Part shown: positions 1-6,533 of the stretch, one piece after another
Layout of the letters: the number at the start of each line of letters is the position of its first letter
How positions within the stretch are numbered: position 1 is the first letter of the stretch
From: Candidatus Bathyarchaeota archaeon
Lineage (GTDB): Archaea > Thermoproteota > Bathyarchaeia > 40CM-2-53-6
Length of the DNA stretch: 8,550 nucleotides
Direction: 5' to 3'
Assembly (NCBI GenBank): GCA_005884605.1
Contig: VBBE01000074.1
Location: forward strand, 1 to 8,550
The notes under the pieces: generated by a model
The model's input: only the letters and a program-made list of their open reading frames with translations
What the model was told of the DNA's origin: nothing
Databases searched by the model: none
Made by a program: the position numbers and the translations under genes

Positions 1-525
1 GTCCCCTGAATCCCAACTGCCGTTGGTAGTATTGTAGTAAGCAGTCGTTGACCCGTCGACATATTTCAGCCTGGGCTCGGTCTTCAACGGTTGCCCAACC
101 AGTGATCCTCCTACCGGGCTGGTAGGCGAAGTAGATAGGTTGCGGTCCGCGCTGGCTGAAGTCATAGTCGAGTAGAACTGGTCGTCTTTTCCCGCTGTCA
201 CATCCGCGGTTCCGTTGTTGTTTACGTCGTACACGACGGGTTCGCCCGGCTCGGAAGAGCCGTTACCGTTCTGGTCGAAATATTTCAGATTGTAGGTGGC
301 ATACTGGCTCCCTGATAGGAATCCTCCGTTGAAAGAATTCAGGTTGGTTTCCATTATGTTTTCGAAAGTAGTGACCACTGGGACACAGTTTACATTCGGA
401 TTCCATGAGACTCCGGTTGTAGCCCGGGGTGTTTCCGCGATGCCCCGCTGAGTATAGGCGAGTGAGACGACCCCGACGAGCAAAAGGGCGAGCAAGCGCC
501 ATTGTGTCCAGGTAACTCTTGCCAC
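1..525 (-). CDS. Exported protein with EF-hand-like calcium loops (5' part, C-terminus beyond window)
   Basis: This frame is open for 175 codons from GTG at 525-523 to the window edge, so the C-terminus is missing. A TGA lies directly before the GTG in frame, which makes GTG the first usable start. The N-terminus looks like a signal peptide: Arg/Trp-containing n-region, then a hydrophobic core at about residues 11-24 (LLALLLVGVVSLAY). Residues 84-95 (DQNGNGSSEPGE) match a 12-residue EF-hand loop, with Asp1, Asn3, Asn5, Gly6, Glu9 and Glu12. A second loop-like stretch starts at Asp100 (DVNNNGTAD). A related unit, LKYVD at 153-157 followed by NGSWDSGD at 168-175, suggests a repeated Ca-binding or dockerin-like module. 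Role inferred: a secreted or surface-anchored protein stabilised by calcium. The family is not recognised. The competing frame starting at 529 lacks signal-peptide and repeat logic. Confidence 0.72.
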   Translation of the reverse strand, partial: MARVTWTQWRLLALLLVGVVSLAYTQRGIAETPRATTGVSWNPNVNCVPVVTTFENIMETNLNSFNGGFLSGSQYATYNLKYFDQNGNGSSEPGEPVVYDVNNNGTADVTAGKDDQFYSTMTSASADRNLSTSPTSPVGGSLVGQPLKTEPRLKYVDGSTTAYYNTTNGSWDSGD

Positions 526-551
526 TCACTATCCACTCTATGGGAGTGGCA
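520..551 (-). promoter_or_regulatory. Alternative hairpins overlapping the GTG start of the exported protein
   Basis: Plus-strand TGCCACTC (520-527) and GAGTGGCA (544-551) form a perfect 8-bp inverted repeat with a 16-nt spacer. The same right arm can instead pair with CCACTC (533-538), giving a 6-bp hairpin with a 5-nt loop. The two structures are mutually exclusive in the minus-strand transcript. The larger one buries the GTG start codon (525-523) and the smaller one leaves it free. The pairing is seen directly; a translational switch is inference. It could be chance, or a DNA operator. Confidence 0.35.
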
Positions 552-577
552 CAGGGGATTGGGTGTGGAAGACCGAG

Positions 578-664
578 TCATCGGCACAGCCTAATGACGA
601 GACTGGTCAGGAGCGCCAAGCAGATTGATAGGCCAACGGCAACATGTCTCAAATTCTGCTTCAT
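578..664 (-). CDS. Possible 28-residue signal-peptide-like leader ORF
   Basis: ATG at 664-662 opens 28 codons ending at TGA 578-580. The product begins MKQNLRHV and continues with a hydrophobic stretch (VGLSICLALLTSLVI), so it resembles a signal peptide or a tiny single-pass membrane peptide. A TATA-like TTTATGCA on the same strand (692-685) sits about 24 nt before the ATG, which would suit a leaderless archaeal transcript. It ends about 50 nt before the exported-protein start on the same strand, so it could be a leader ORF, a small membrane protein or a broken duplicate of a signal sequence. With only 28 codons, chance is a serious alternative. Confidence 0.2.
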   Translation of the reverse strand: MKQNLRHVAVGLSICLALLTSLVIRLCR

Positions 665-684
665 GCGACAAGTCCGCGGAGCCA

Positions 685-692
685 TGCATAAA
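685..692 (-). promoter_or_regulatory. TATA-like box for the leftward transcript
   Basis: The minus strand reads TTTATGCA here. In archaea, transcription starts about 25 nt downstream of the TATA centre, which would be near 664, at the ATG of the small ORF and about 140 nt before the GTG of the exported protein. A second A/T-rich candidate (AAATATTTT) lies near 718-728. Neither has a clear BRE. Confidence 0.25.
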
Positions 693-826
693 CGTTCTTG
701 AAGGTCTCAACTACCGAAAATATTTCCAAACCCTTTCTAGAAACAAGAGGGGTTCTTCCCCAAATACGGCTTGGAAGATTCCATAATCCTTGCGGCCATA
801 GGAACCTAGGGACAGGCTATACATGC

Positions 827-836
827 AAATATATAT
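827..836 (+). promoter_or_regulatory. TATA box candidate for aceA-aceB (distal)
   Basis: AAATATATAT is the best archaeal TATA-box match upstream of aceA. Starting about 25 nt downstream would give a 5' leader of roughly 50 nt before the TTG at 912. A weaker box, TTATAA at 873-878, would give a leader of about 10 nt. The sequence alone does not decide which is used; both may be. Confidence 0.45.
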
Positions 837-911
837 CAAAAGATAGAACTTGGACGATTACTTCATCAACACTTATAATTCGCCGACAGACATCGAAGAC
901 AAGAAGCTCCA

Positions 912-2264
912 TTGACCGATGGAACAAAGTACCTCAGTAGAGAGTCTGAACGACTGTCGCAGGCCTGGCGATCGGAACGTTGGAACGGAATCCGTCGACC
1001 ATACTCGGCCGAGGACGTCTGTAAGCTCCGTGGGACGGTTCATCCAGAGTTTACCCTGGCCCGACTGGGCGCGGAAAAGTTTGAGCGTCTCCTGAGGGAG
1101 GAAGCGTACATTCCTACTCTCGGTGCACTCACCGGAGCCCAGGCTCTCCAGATGGTACAAGCGGGTCTCAAAGCAATCTACATGAGCGGTTGGCAGGTAG
1201 CAGCCGACGCTAACCTCTCAGGCCAGACATATCCTGACCAGAGCCTGTATCCGGCCAACAGCGTTCCGCATCTGGTAAAGAGGATCAACCAGGCTTTCCA
1301 GCGGGCCGACCAGATACAGTTCATGAACGGCCAGGGAAAAATCGACTGGTTCGTTCCAATAATTGCTGACGCGGAAGCAGGATTTGGAGGCCCTCTCAAC
1401 GCCTTCGAATTGATGAAGGCGATGATAGAGGCTGGAGCCGCAGGAGTACACTTCGAAGACCAACTAGCTTCAGAGAAAAAGTGTGGCCACCTAGGAGGAA
1501 AAGTGCTCGTCCCAACTCATCAGTTCATCAAGACCCTAATTGCCGCTCGGCTTGCATCCGACGTGATGGGAGTTCCGACGTATCTCATTGCGCGGACAGA
1601 TGCCATGGGTGCGAAACTCTTGTCAAACGATGGGGACCCGAGGGACTTGCCCTACACCACAGGCGAAAGAACAACGGAGGGCTTCTACAGAATCAAATCT
1701 GGCCTCGAAGCGGCCATTGCACGAGCGATAAGCTACGCGCCCTACGCCGACATTTTGTGGTGCGAGACACCTACACCGGACCTTGATGAAGCTAGAAGGT
1801 TTGCAGGAGCGGTCCACCGAATATACCCCGGGAAGCTACTAGCGTACAACTGCTCGCCATCATTCAACTGGGAGAAAAACCTAGACTCCGAGATCATACA
1901 ACTGTTCCAGAAGGAACTGGCGACGATGGGCTACAAGTTCCAGTTTGTCACTTTGGCGGGCTTCCACAGTCTCTCGGTATCGATGTTCGAATTGGCCAAA
2001 CAATACGCAGCTGAGGGAATGGCTGCCTATGTTCGTGTACAGAGGAGAGAATTCGGGGCCGAGCCTGCGGGCTATACAGCGGTGAAACACCAAGCGTTTG
2101 TGGGAACAGAATACTTCGACGAAGTCGCGACCGTACTATCAAGCGGAACATCTTCAACGACCGCGATGGGCGAATCCACTGAAACTGTACAGTTCAAGGA
2201 GCAAGAAGCACTTGCAGCACCCTCAGGTTCTAAGACCACGCCTGAGCGAGACCGGGTCCCATAG
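912..2264 (+). CDS. aceA: Isocitrate lyase
   Basis: Cleaves isocitrate to succinate and glyoxylate, the first step of the glyoxylate bypass, in the cytosol. The 450-residue protein has the family's diagnostic motifs: SGWQVAADA (92-100), metal-binding [10 protein letters not shown] (151-160, with Asp153), catalytic KKCGH (189-193, Cys191), NCSPSFNW (313-320), TLAGFHS (347-353) and the C-terminal SSGTSSTTA segment. The length is close to that of bacterial and archaeal AceA (about 430-450). No ATG lies near the N-terminus. TTG 912 is chosen because the following [26 protein letters not shown] region matches the usual start of the family and an in-frame TAA lies at 876-878. The last 20 or so residues (from about 430) are a hydrophilic Ser/Thr/Pro/Glu tail that does not look like the conserved fold. 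It forms an operon with aceB, 2 nt downstream. Confidence 0.96.
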   Translation: MTDGTKYLSRESERLSQAWRSERWNGIRRPYSAEDVCKLRGTVHPEFTLARLGAEKFERLLREEAYIPTLGALTGAQALQMVQAGLKAIYMSGWQVAADANLSGQTYPDQSLYPANSVPHLVKRINQAFQRADQIQFMNGQGKIDWFVPIIADAEAGFGGPLNAFELMKAMIEAGAAGVHFEDQLASEKKCGHLGGKVLVPTHQFIKTLIAARLASDVMGVPTYLIARTDAMGAKLLSNDGDPRDLPYTTGERTTEGFYRIKSGLEAAIARAISYAPYADILWCETPTPDLDEARRFAGAVHRIYPGKLLAYNCSPSFNWEKNLDSEIIQLFQKELATMGYKFQFVTLAGFHSLSVSMFELAKQYAAEGMAAYVRVQRREFGAEPAGYTAVKHQAFVGTEYFDEVATVLSSGTSSTTAMGESTETVQFKEQEALAAPSGSKTTPERDRVP

Positions 2265-2266
2265 GC

Positions 2267-3877
2267 TTGCGCTTATCCGACGAAGCCGACAAGCGAACCG
2301 AACTAGTGCACGAACCGCGAACACTCAGAGTCACAGATCCTAGCGTCCGCGGTCTCGAAGAGATACTAACACCCGACGCGCTGGCTTTTGTTGGAGAACT
2401 TGTCAGGGAGTTTTCTCCACGCCTCGACTTGTTACTGGAGAAGCGAACGGTGATTCATCAAAGCCTGCGAAACGGAGCACTTCCCGATTTTCTGGACGAG
2501 ACCAGTAGTACTCGGGTGTCCGAGTGGAAGGTCGGGCCTATCCCGGCTGATCTTAGACAGAGACGGGTTGAGATCACGGGTCCGGTTGATCGGAAAATGG
2601 TAATAAACGCGCTCAACTCGGGCGCGGACGTTTACATGGCCGATTTCGAAGACTCCCACTCGCCAACGTGGATGGGAACCGTTCAGGGTCAGGTTAACCT
2701 TAGAGACGCGGTTGATCGGACCATAACATACGAGGGTCCAGATAATCGAGAGTACAAGCTAGGAAACAAACTTGCAACTCTAATGATGCGGCCCCGCGGC
2801 TTGCATCTAGTCGAGAAACACCTCTTAGACGGATCCCGGCCCGTCCCAGCTTCCCTCTTCGACTACGGCCTCTTCATCTACCACAACGCCAAGAAGTTGA
2901 TCAGCCAAGGTACAGGGCCCTACCTCTACATTCCCAAACTCGAGAGTCATCTAGAGGCACGTCTCTGGAACGATATCTTTGACTACTCGGAGGACGCCCT
3001 TAGACTTCCACACGCTAGCATAAGGTGCAGCGTCCTGATCGAAACCATCCTCGCCGGGTTCCAGATGGAAGAAATCCTCTATGAGTTACGAGAGAGGATA
3101 ACGGCCCTGAATTTCGGCCGCTGGGACTACATCTTTAGCCTAATCAAATTCTTAGGACACGACGCGAGATTCGTAGTTCCTGAAAGGCCTCTCCTGCCGA
3201 TGACGACGCCATTCCTCAAGTCCTGTTCTGTTCTACTGGCTCAATCCTGCCACAGACGTGGTGCCTATGCGATTGGGGGGATGGCGGCTCAAGTTCCTAT
3301 CAAGAGCGACCCGCGATCCCAGGAAGCCATCGATAAGGTAGTTGCAGATAAGAAACGAGAAGCCTCGGAGGGATACGAAGGCGCTTGGGTAGCGCATCCG
3401 GGTCTAGTGCCGGTTGTCAAGAGGGTCTTTGATGACACTTCCCCGGAATCCGCTGGCGGGAACAAGATTGTGGAGGTAACCCGCGAGGATCTCCTGCGAG
3501 TACCTGAGCCGAAGATCAGCGAGCAGGCTCTGAGGGCAAATGTGGCCATCAGCCTACAGTATCTAGAATCGTGGCTGGAAGGTGTTGGTTGCGTGTCTAT
3601 TAACAACCTGATGGAAGACACTGCTACTGTTGAGATATGTAGAGCGCAAATCTGGCAGTGGATTTATCACTCTGCCAAACTTCTAGAAGGCTCTACGATT
3701 ACGCGCCAGTCATTCCGGACCACTTTGCATCAAGAAATCGCGAAGGTGAGCACAAGAGCCATACAACAAGCCCACGAAACTACAAACTATAAGACTGCAG
3801 GAGAGTTGCTTGACGTGCTTGTGACGGGTGATGGTTTTCCCGAGTTCATGACGCTGCTAGCTTACGACTATCTATGA
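2267..3877 (+). CDS. aceB: Malate synthase, A-type
   Basis: Condenses glyoxylate and acetyl-CoA to malate, the second step of the glyoxylate bypass. The 536-residue length fits the compact A form (about 530) and not the roughly 720-residue G form. Visible motifs are ADFEDSHSPTW (125-135), RPRG (175-178, catalytic Arg175), KLESHLEARLW (224-234), the metal ligands Glu259 (in IET) and Asp287 (in GRWDY), GGMAAQVP (337-344), GAWVAHPGLVPV (372-383) and MEDTAT (449-454), where Asp451 is the expected catalytic base. The first possible start is TTG 2267, two bases after the aceA stop. GTG 2306 (residue 14) is a credible alternative, because family similarity begins only around LRVTDPSVRGLEEILTP. No strong Shine-Dalgarno sequence is seen, so translation is probably coupled to aceA. 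Confidence 0.95.
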   Translation: MRLSDEADKRTELVHEPRTLRVTDPSVRGLEEILTPDALAFVGELVREFSPRLDLLLEKRTVIHQSLRNGALPDFLDETSSTRVSEWKVGPIPADLRQRRVEITGPVDRKMVINALNSGADVYMADFEDSHSPTWMGTVQGQVNLRDAVDRTITYEGPDNREYKLGNKLATLMMRPRGLHLVEKHLLDGSRPVPASLFDYGLFIYHNAKKLISQGTGPYLYIPKLESHLEARLWNDIFDYSEDALRLPHASIRCSVLIETILAGFQMEEILYELRERITALNFGRWDYIFSLIKFLGHDARFVVPERPLLPMTTPFLKSCSVLLAQSCHRRGAYAIGGMAAQVPIKSDPRSQEAIDKVVADKKREASEGYEGAWVAHPGLVPVVKRVFDDTSPESAGGNKIVEVTREDLLRVPEPKISEQALRANVAISLQYLESWLEGVGCVSINNLMEDTATVEICRAQIWQWIYHSAKLLEGSTITRQSFRTTLHQEIAKVSTRAIQQAHETTNYKTAGELLDVLVTGDGFPEFMTLLAYDYL

Positions 3878-3935
3878 TAGTTCTAGGGTCTTCGAGGTTC
3901 TCGTCGGACTATGTGCTGCTCCCTATCGCCTATTC
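3878..3935. other. Short convergent spacer between aceB and the regulator
   Basis: The 58 nt separate two converging stop codons: TGA of aceB and TAA of the regulator. A second TAG directly follows the aceB stop. No good hairpin or T-run is seen, so the 3' ends of the two transcripts probably overlap. Confidence 0.4.
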
Positions 3936-5138
3936 TTATGCGGTCGTTGCAATTGACATTGGCCTGAAGACTGCTTGTTGCGCTTCATTGCCCTCAAATT
4001 CGGTCAAGAGGTTTTGCAGTCTACTAATGTAGTCGTTATTGTCGTACCCCCATCCCTCTTCGTCGTCATAGTACTCGTACGAAAATGTTTGAGCTTTGAT
4101 AGAAAGAGGATCAAGCAAGAGATATGCGAAGTTACTCAGTATCCCATTCCTCACCAACCGGGACAGGAGAGCGTAAAGATTGCTCATCTCCCCTCGCGGG
4201 AGATAGACCCTCGCGGCGACCGAGTTCATACCTCGAATTTGTGATTGGTGCAGTGTGAAGGGAAGCGCAAGGAAGGTGCTCGTCTTTGAAATGAGACTGC
4301 TTTCATTCTTGAAGTCAAGTCTCACCTCGTACAACTCTGATATTTCCGGTGCGTATGGCAAAAACTCGACAACAAACTCATGAATGAACCCTCTTTCTCT
4401 TATCTTGTCAAAACGGTACTTCGCTCCGGGTACTGTAGTTCCTAACATCCCGGCCAAGTTGGCGAGCGTGACTCTGGCGTTCTTCATGAGTTCTTTCAGA
4501 ATAATCAGGTCCTTCTTGTCAAAAGGCGGTCTTGATGGTGTTTTGAGACCCGTCTTTGCATGTTTCGCCAGTTTATGATCTGAAAGCTGTCGTAGCCATG
4601 TTTCCCAAGTGAATCTCCACTTTCCTATGGTTGTGTCGTAGTATTCGAAATTGGGAATTGAGGTGTGCTGATCTTCCAGCCAGTATATGCGATACTCTCT
4701 GGCCAAGTTCGAAGCGACGAGCTGATCCAAGTACTGTTGGAAGTCACTACGGTTTGCTTCCGGAACGGCGTGAATCGAATAATAGCCGTTGCATTCGCCC
4801 ATGCATCTCATGATTCGCAGCCAGTATCCGGGAATCTTTAGCGCTTCTCCGGCCAAGAGATCCTTTCCAGGGGTAGGGGTCAGTAGAACTGTTGCTCGGA
4901 TCAATCCAATCTTCGCGTAGCTTGGGCTTGCCCATGTGCGAAGAATTCCTTGTTTCTCGAGTTTTGAGACTCTTGCGTGTACGGTCGGGTAGGGGATTTT
5001 GGCCTTCCGAGCGACCCTTTGGAGGTTCCGAGGCCCGTACTCTCTAATGCACTGGATAATTCGGAAGTTGGTCTCGTCGAGAGCCGAGATTATACGGTGG
5101 ATCTTTTTGAAGTACTCAGCGACTATCGGCGCGGGCAA
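3936..5138 (-). CDS. Tandem-duplicated Lrp/AsnC-type winged-helix regulator
   Basis: This is a predicted DNA-binding transcription regulator of 400 residues. It contains two copies of one module. Module 1 has an Lrp-type winged helix at about 20-70 (recognition region around residues 38-66), an alpha/beta sensor-like region at about 75-155, and an aromatic tail motif FEYYD at 164-168. Module 2 repeats this order: winged helix at 206-255, sensor-like region at 265-345, and YEYYD at 354-358. Ordinary Lrp proteins are about 150 residues with one HTH, so this is a fused pair. TTG 5138 is the only start after the upstream stop, with a possible TATA (GTTAAATGCG, minus strand, 5179-5170) 35 nt ahead. 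It converges on aceB; control of the glyoxylate genes is an inference from position only. The ligand is unknown. Confidence 0.8.
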   Translation of the reverse strand: MPAPIVAEYFKKIHRIISALDETNFRIIQCIREYGPRNLQRVARKAKIPYPTVHARVSKLEKQGILRTWASPSYAKIGLIRATVLLTPTPGKDLLAGEALKIPGYWLRIMRCMGECNGYYSIHAVPEANRSDFQQYLDQLVASNLAREYRIYWLEDQHTSIPNFEYYDTTIGKWRFTWETWLRQLSDHKLAKHAKTGLKTPSRPPFDKKDLIILKELMKNARVTLANLAGMLGTTVPGAKYRFDKIRERGFIHEFVVEFLPYAPEISELYEVRLDFKNESSLISKTSTFLALPFTLHQSQIRGMNSVAARVYLPRGEMSNLYALLSRLVRNGILSNFAYLLLDPLSIKAQTFSYEYYDDEEGWGYDNNDYISRLQNLLTEFEGNEAQQAVFRPMSIATTA

Positions 5139-5423
5139 GTCTGATAGAAAAAGAAGAGGGGGGTGGATCGCATTTAACTTTGTTCACTATAGCGAGGGTA
5201 TGGGTGGAGGGTTAAACGGGGTTGGTGGAAGTTCATCGCCCAATGGGAGTGTCACCTCTATGTCAATATGGGGGAGTTTCTCCTAATTTTCTCTGTCGGA
5301 TTCGGCTGTCGTGAGAGCGATTGGAGAGGCGCATACCGGTCAAAGCCTTTATCTTCTATACACGGTCAAGGACGCTAGGGGTTAAAACTGGCAGCTCAAA
5401 GCATCAATCAAGAAAGTAGGCAG
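5139..5423. other. Divergent intergenic region between the two regulators
   Basis: About 285 nt with no supported gene or RNA. The left part is G-rich on the plus strand and carries the leader of the Lrp-type regulator. The right part carries a TATA-like TTTATC (5348-5353) and a second A/T box, GTTAAAAC (5381-5388), for the rightward gene. A short direct repeat, CGGTCAAAG (5337-5345) and CGGTCAAGG (5363-5371), brackets the first box with a 26-bp spacing, as operator half-sites might. Confidence 0.4.
5348..5353 (+). promoter_or_regulatory. TATA-like box for the 98-residue winged-helix gene
   Basis: TTTATC in a GCC-TTTATC-TTCTATA context would place the transcript start near 5376, giving a leader of about 48 nt. 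The alternative box at 5381-5388 would give a leader of about 14 nt. Confidence 0.35.
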
Positions 5424-5720
5424 ATGCGCCGGACCCAGGCCGAGGAGGCTAGGGTGCTGCACTTCTTGGAACGATTCCCCGAGTACAGCAAGACGCTCAG
5501 GTTGGCCGCTGTATATGAGGAGAGTTCTGGAACACCATTGCAAGGATGGAGGTGGCACGATGTGGAGACTCACCCCACAAAACTAATCAGACTTGTCACG
5601 GACGGGCTTGCAAAAGTAAGCCAGAAAACGAGAGGCGCTACCTACTATCTGTTGCGCGATAGAGAAGCGGTAAAGAGAATTCTAGAGCGACCAGCGGGTT
5701 CTGAAGATCCCCTTGCCTAG
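5424..5720 (+). CDS. Small winged-helix (HTH) protein
   Basis: The 98 residues fold plausibly as a single winged helix. Helices are likely at about 5-17 (AEEARVLHFLERF) and 21-33. They are followed by an HPTKLIRLVTDGLAKVS segment (50-66) resembling a recognition helix, and by the wing, KTRGATYYLLRDREAVKRILE (68-88), where aromatic beta-residues precede a final helix. It is rich in Arg and Lys, with no membrane segment. ATG 5424 is the only ordinary start after the in-frame TAG at 5376-5378. It stands alone, divergent from the Lrp-type regulator and followed by a long gene-poor stretch. It is probably a DNA-binding regulator or chromosome-associated protein of a small archaeal type. The target is unknown and no specific family name is claimed. 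Confidence 0.65.
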   Translation: MRRTQAEEARVLHFLERFPEYSKTLRLAAVYEESSGTPLQGWRWHDVETHPTKLIRLVTDGLAKVSQKTRGATYYLLRDREAVKRILERPAGSEDPLA

Positions 5721-5987
5721 GGACTCGCTTCAGAGCCCGCCTACGACTTTTCGAATACTTGTCATCGGCCAAAGCGAAATGGGCATACGTGCAGTTCGGA
5801 TCGAATGATCCCCTGAATCTAGGGGGCTGGCATAACTAATCCTCGGGGTCACCAGCTGTGGATAGGAAAAAAGGTGATCGGCAGCCGGAAATCGGATCTT
5901 GAAACGCTATCTGAACGCGTTATTGATTCATAATCTGAAAACAGTTCCTGAAACCAATCTTGAAACGATTACTCAATTCACTAGATG

Positions 5988-5998
5988 GAATAGTAACC
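5988..5998 (+). repeat. Direct copy of the GAATAGTAACC element
   Basis: GAATAGTAACC here is identical to the left arm of the inverted repeat at 6080-6108, 93 nt further on. The region therefore carries three copies in all: two direct and one inverted with one mismatch. This arrangement suggests binding sites for a dimeric protein. Confidence 0.4.
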
Positions 5999-6079
5999 GT
6001 GAATTTTGGTGCCCGGGGGGCCTACTCAAGTCTCGCGCCACACCGTCCACCAAACCCTAGCAGAAGGATCTCTTCCTGT

Positions 6080-6108
6080 AGAATAGTAACCATGCCGGTT
6101 ACCATTCT
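6080..6108. repeat. Strong inverted repeat upstream of the 103-residue gene
   Basis: AGAATAGTAACC (6080-6091) and GGTTACCATTCT (6097-6108) are complementary at 11 of 12 positions around a 5-nt loop ATGCC. The inner six pairs are perfect. It sits about 30 nt before the candidate TATA box of the next gene, where an archaeal activator would bind. It could also fold in RNA if the region is transcribed. No T-run follows, so it is a poor terminator. Confidence 0.5.
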
Positions 6109-6138
6109 CCATACTATGGATGCGTGGGTAGCGATACG

Positions 6139-6147
6139 AATTATAAG
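6139..6147 (+). promoter_or_regulatory. TATA box candidate for the 103-residue gene
   Basis: AATTATAAG, preceded by an A/G-rich GATACG, fits an archaeal BRE/TATA pair loosely. Transcription would start near 6168, with a leader of about 42 nt before ATG 6210. Confidence 0.4.
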
Positions 6148-6209
6148 CCGTTTCCATCAATACTAGTTGACGAACGGAACATCTACGAGCTTGTTTGTTG
6201 GCTTAGCAA

Positions 6210-6521
6210 ATGAAGCTTGACCAAGGCCCTTCTGGAGAGCTAATGGTCCTAGACTCAGGATACACAGACCAAGTCCTGTTAGACTGTGTGAGCGAGGAAT
6301 ATCTCCGGATAAAAGCGATAATCTACAACTCGCTCAACGACATGAACAAGCTCTTCCTAGTCGACCGAGCACTCTACACGAACAGTCCTGAGAGACCCCT
6401 TTTCATGGAATGGACCCCGCAAAACATGTCCGCACTGAGAAAGCCTCTAGTGATCTCAGAGGTCAAGCTTTACAGTGTGGAGAGGACCTGGGGTCTAAGT
6501 ACTCTTAGAATGATGAAGTAG
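6210..6521 (+). CDS. Hypothetical protein, 103 residues
   Basis: The family is not recognised. The start is ATG 6210, with a TAG two codons upstream in frame (6204-6206), so no earlier start is possible. The protein is soluble, mixed acidic and hydrophobic, and has no signal peptide, membrane helix or Cys cluster. The middle (about 27-55) looks helical and amphipathic (SEEYLRIKAIIYNSLNDMNK), and the second half has beta-like stretches (PLVISEVKLYSV at 79-90). Codon choice resembles the neighbouring genes, which supports real coding. Its stop codon lies in one arm of the 6517-6533 inverted repeat, 7 nt from the end of alba on the other strand. Confidence 0.55.
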   Translation: MKLDQGPSGELMVLDSGYTDQVLLDCVSEEYLRIKAIIYNSLNDMNKLFLVDRALYTNSPERPLFMEWTPQNMSALRKPLVISEVKLYSVERTWGLSTLRMMK

Positions 6522-6533
6522 AACTCTTCTACT
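6517..6533. terminator. Inverted repeat spanning both stop codons of convergent genes
   Basis: AGTAGAA (6517-6523) and TTCTACT (6527-6533) are perfectly complementary around a 3-nt CTC loop. The TAG stop of the rightward gene (6519-6521) is in the left arm and the TAG stop of alba (6531-6529) is in the right arm. On the plus strand TTTT follows at 6537-6540, so a weak bidirectional terminator is possible. Archaeal termination relies mainly on T-runs, so the hairpin may act in 3'-end stability instead. Confidence 0.4.

Larger units (their letters stand above)
665..911. other. Divergent intergenic region between the leftward exported-protein unit and aceA
   Basis: No convincing gene is seen here. 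Frames open on the plus strand at 519-701 and 698-940 look like random reading frames with no domain pattern, and the latter overlaps the aceA start. The stretch holds TATA-like boxes for both directions and a small GGGG-TTCTT-CCCC inverted repeat near 748-760. It therefore looks like a two-way promoter region. Confidence 0.5.
5721..6209. other. About 490 bp gene-poor, repeat-bearing intergenic region
   Basis: No reading frame here looks like a conserved protein. Structures seen are a short hairpin with arms CCCCT (5810-5814) and AGGGG (5821-5825), an AACGC/GCGTT inverted repeat (5903-5907 and 5917-5921), a direct repeat ATCTTGAAACG (5896-5906 and 5957-5967), and the GAATAGTAACC element described separately. 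The region contains several frames of 20-68 codons on either strand, none convincing. It may hold regulatory DNA, an unrecognised small RNA or a decayed gene. Confidence 0.45.

Noticed and set aside
263..529. Leftward frame of 88 codons starting at GTG 529
   Set aside because: It overlaps the exported-protein frame, has no domain pattern, and closes early, while the frame from GTG 525 has a signal peptide and calcium loops.
698..940. Rightward 80-codon frame upstream of aceA
   Set aside because: Low-quality composition, TTG start, runs through the promoter region and overlaps the aceA start.
5810..5826. CCCCT/AGGGG hairpin as a terminator for the small winged-helix gene
   Set aside because: The stem is only 5 bp, lies 90 nt after the stop and is not followed by a T-run.
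6001..6060. G-rich stretch resembling a tRNA D-arm (GCCCGGGGGGCC followed by CTACTCAAG)
   Set aside because: No matching acceptor stem, anticodon arm or TTCGA-type T-loop could be built around it.
6026..6157. Leftward 43-codon ORF starting METAYN
   Set aside because: Overlaps the strong inverted repeat, has no promoter or start context, and its composition (Trp/Tyr/Arg-rich) looks random.
5960..6166. Rightward 68-codon frame from a TTG
   Set aside because: Runs through the GAATAGTAACC repeats and the TATA box, with no recognisable fold; the codons reflect the repeats.
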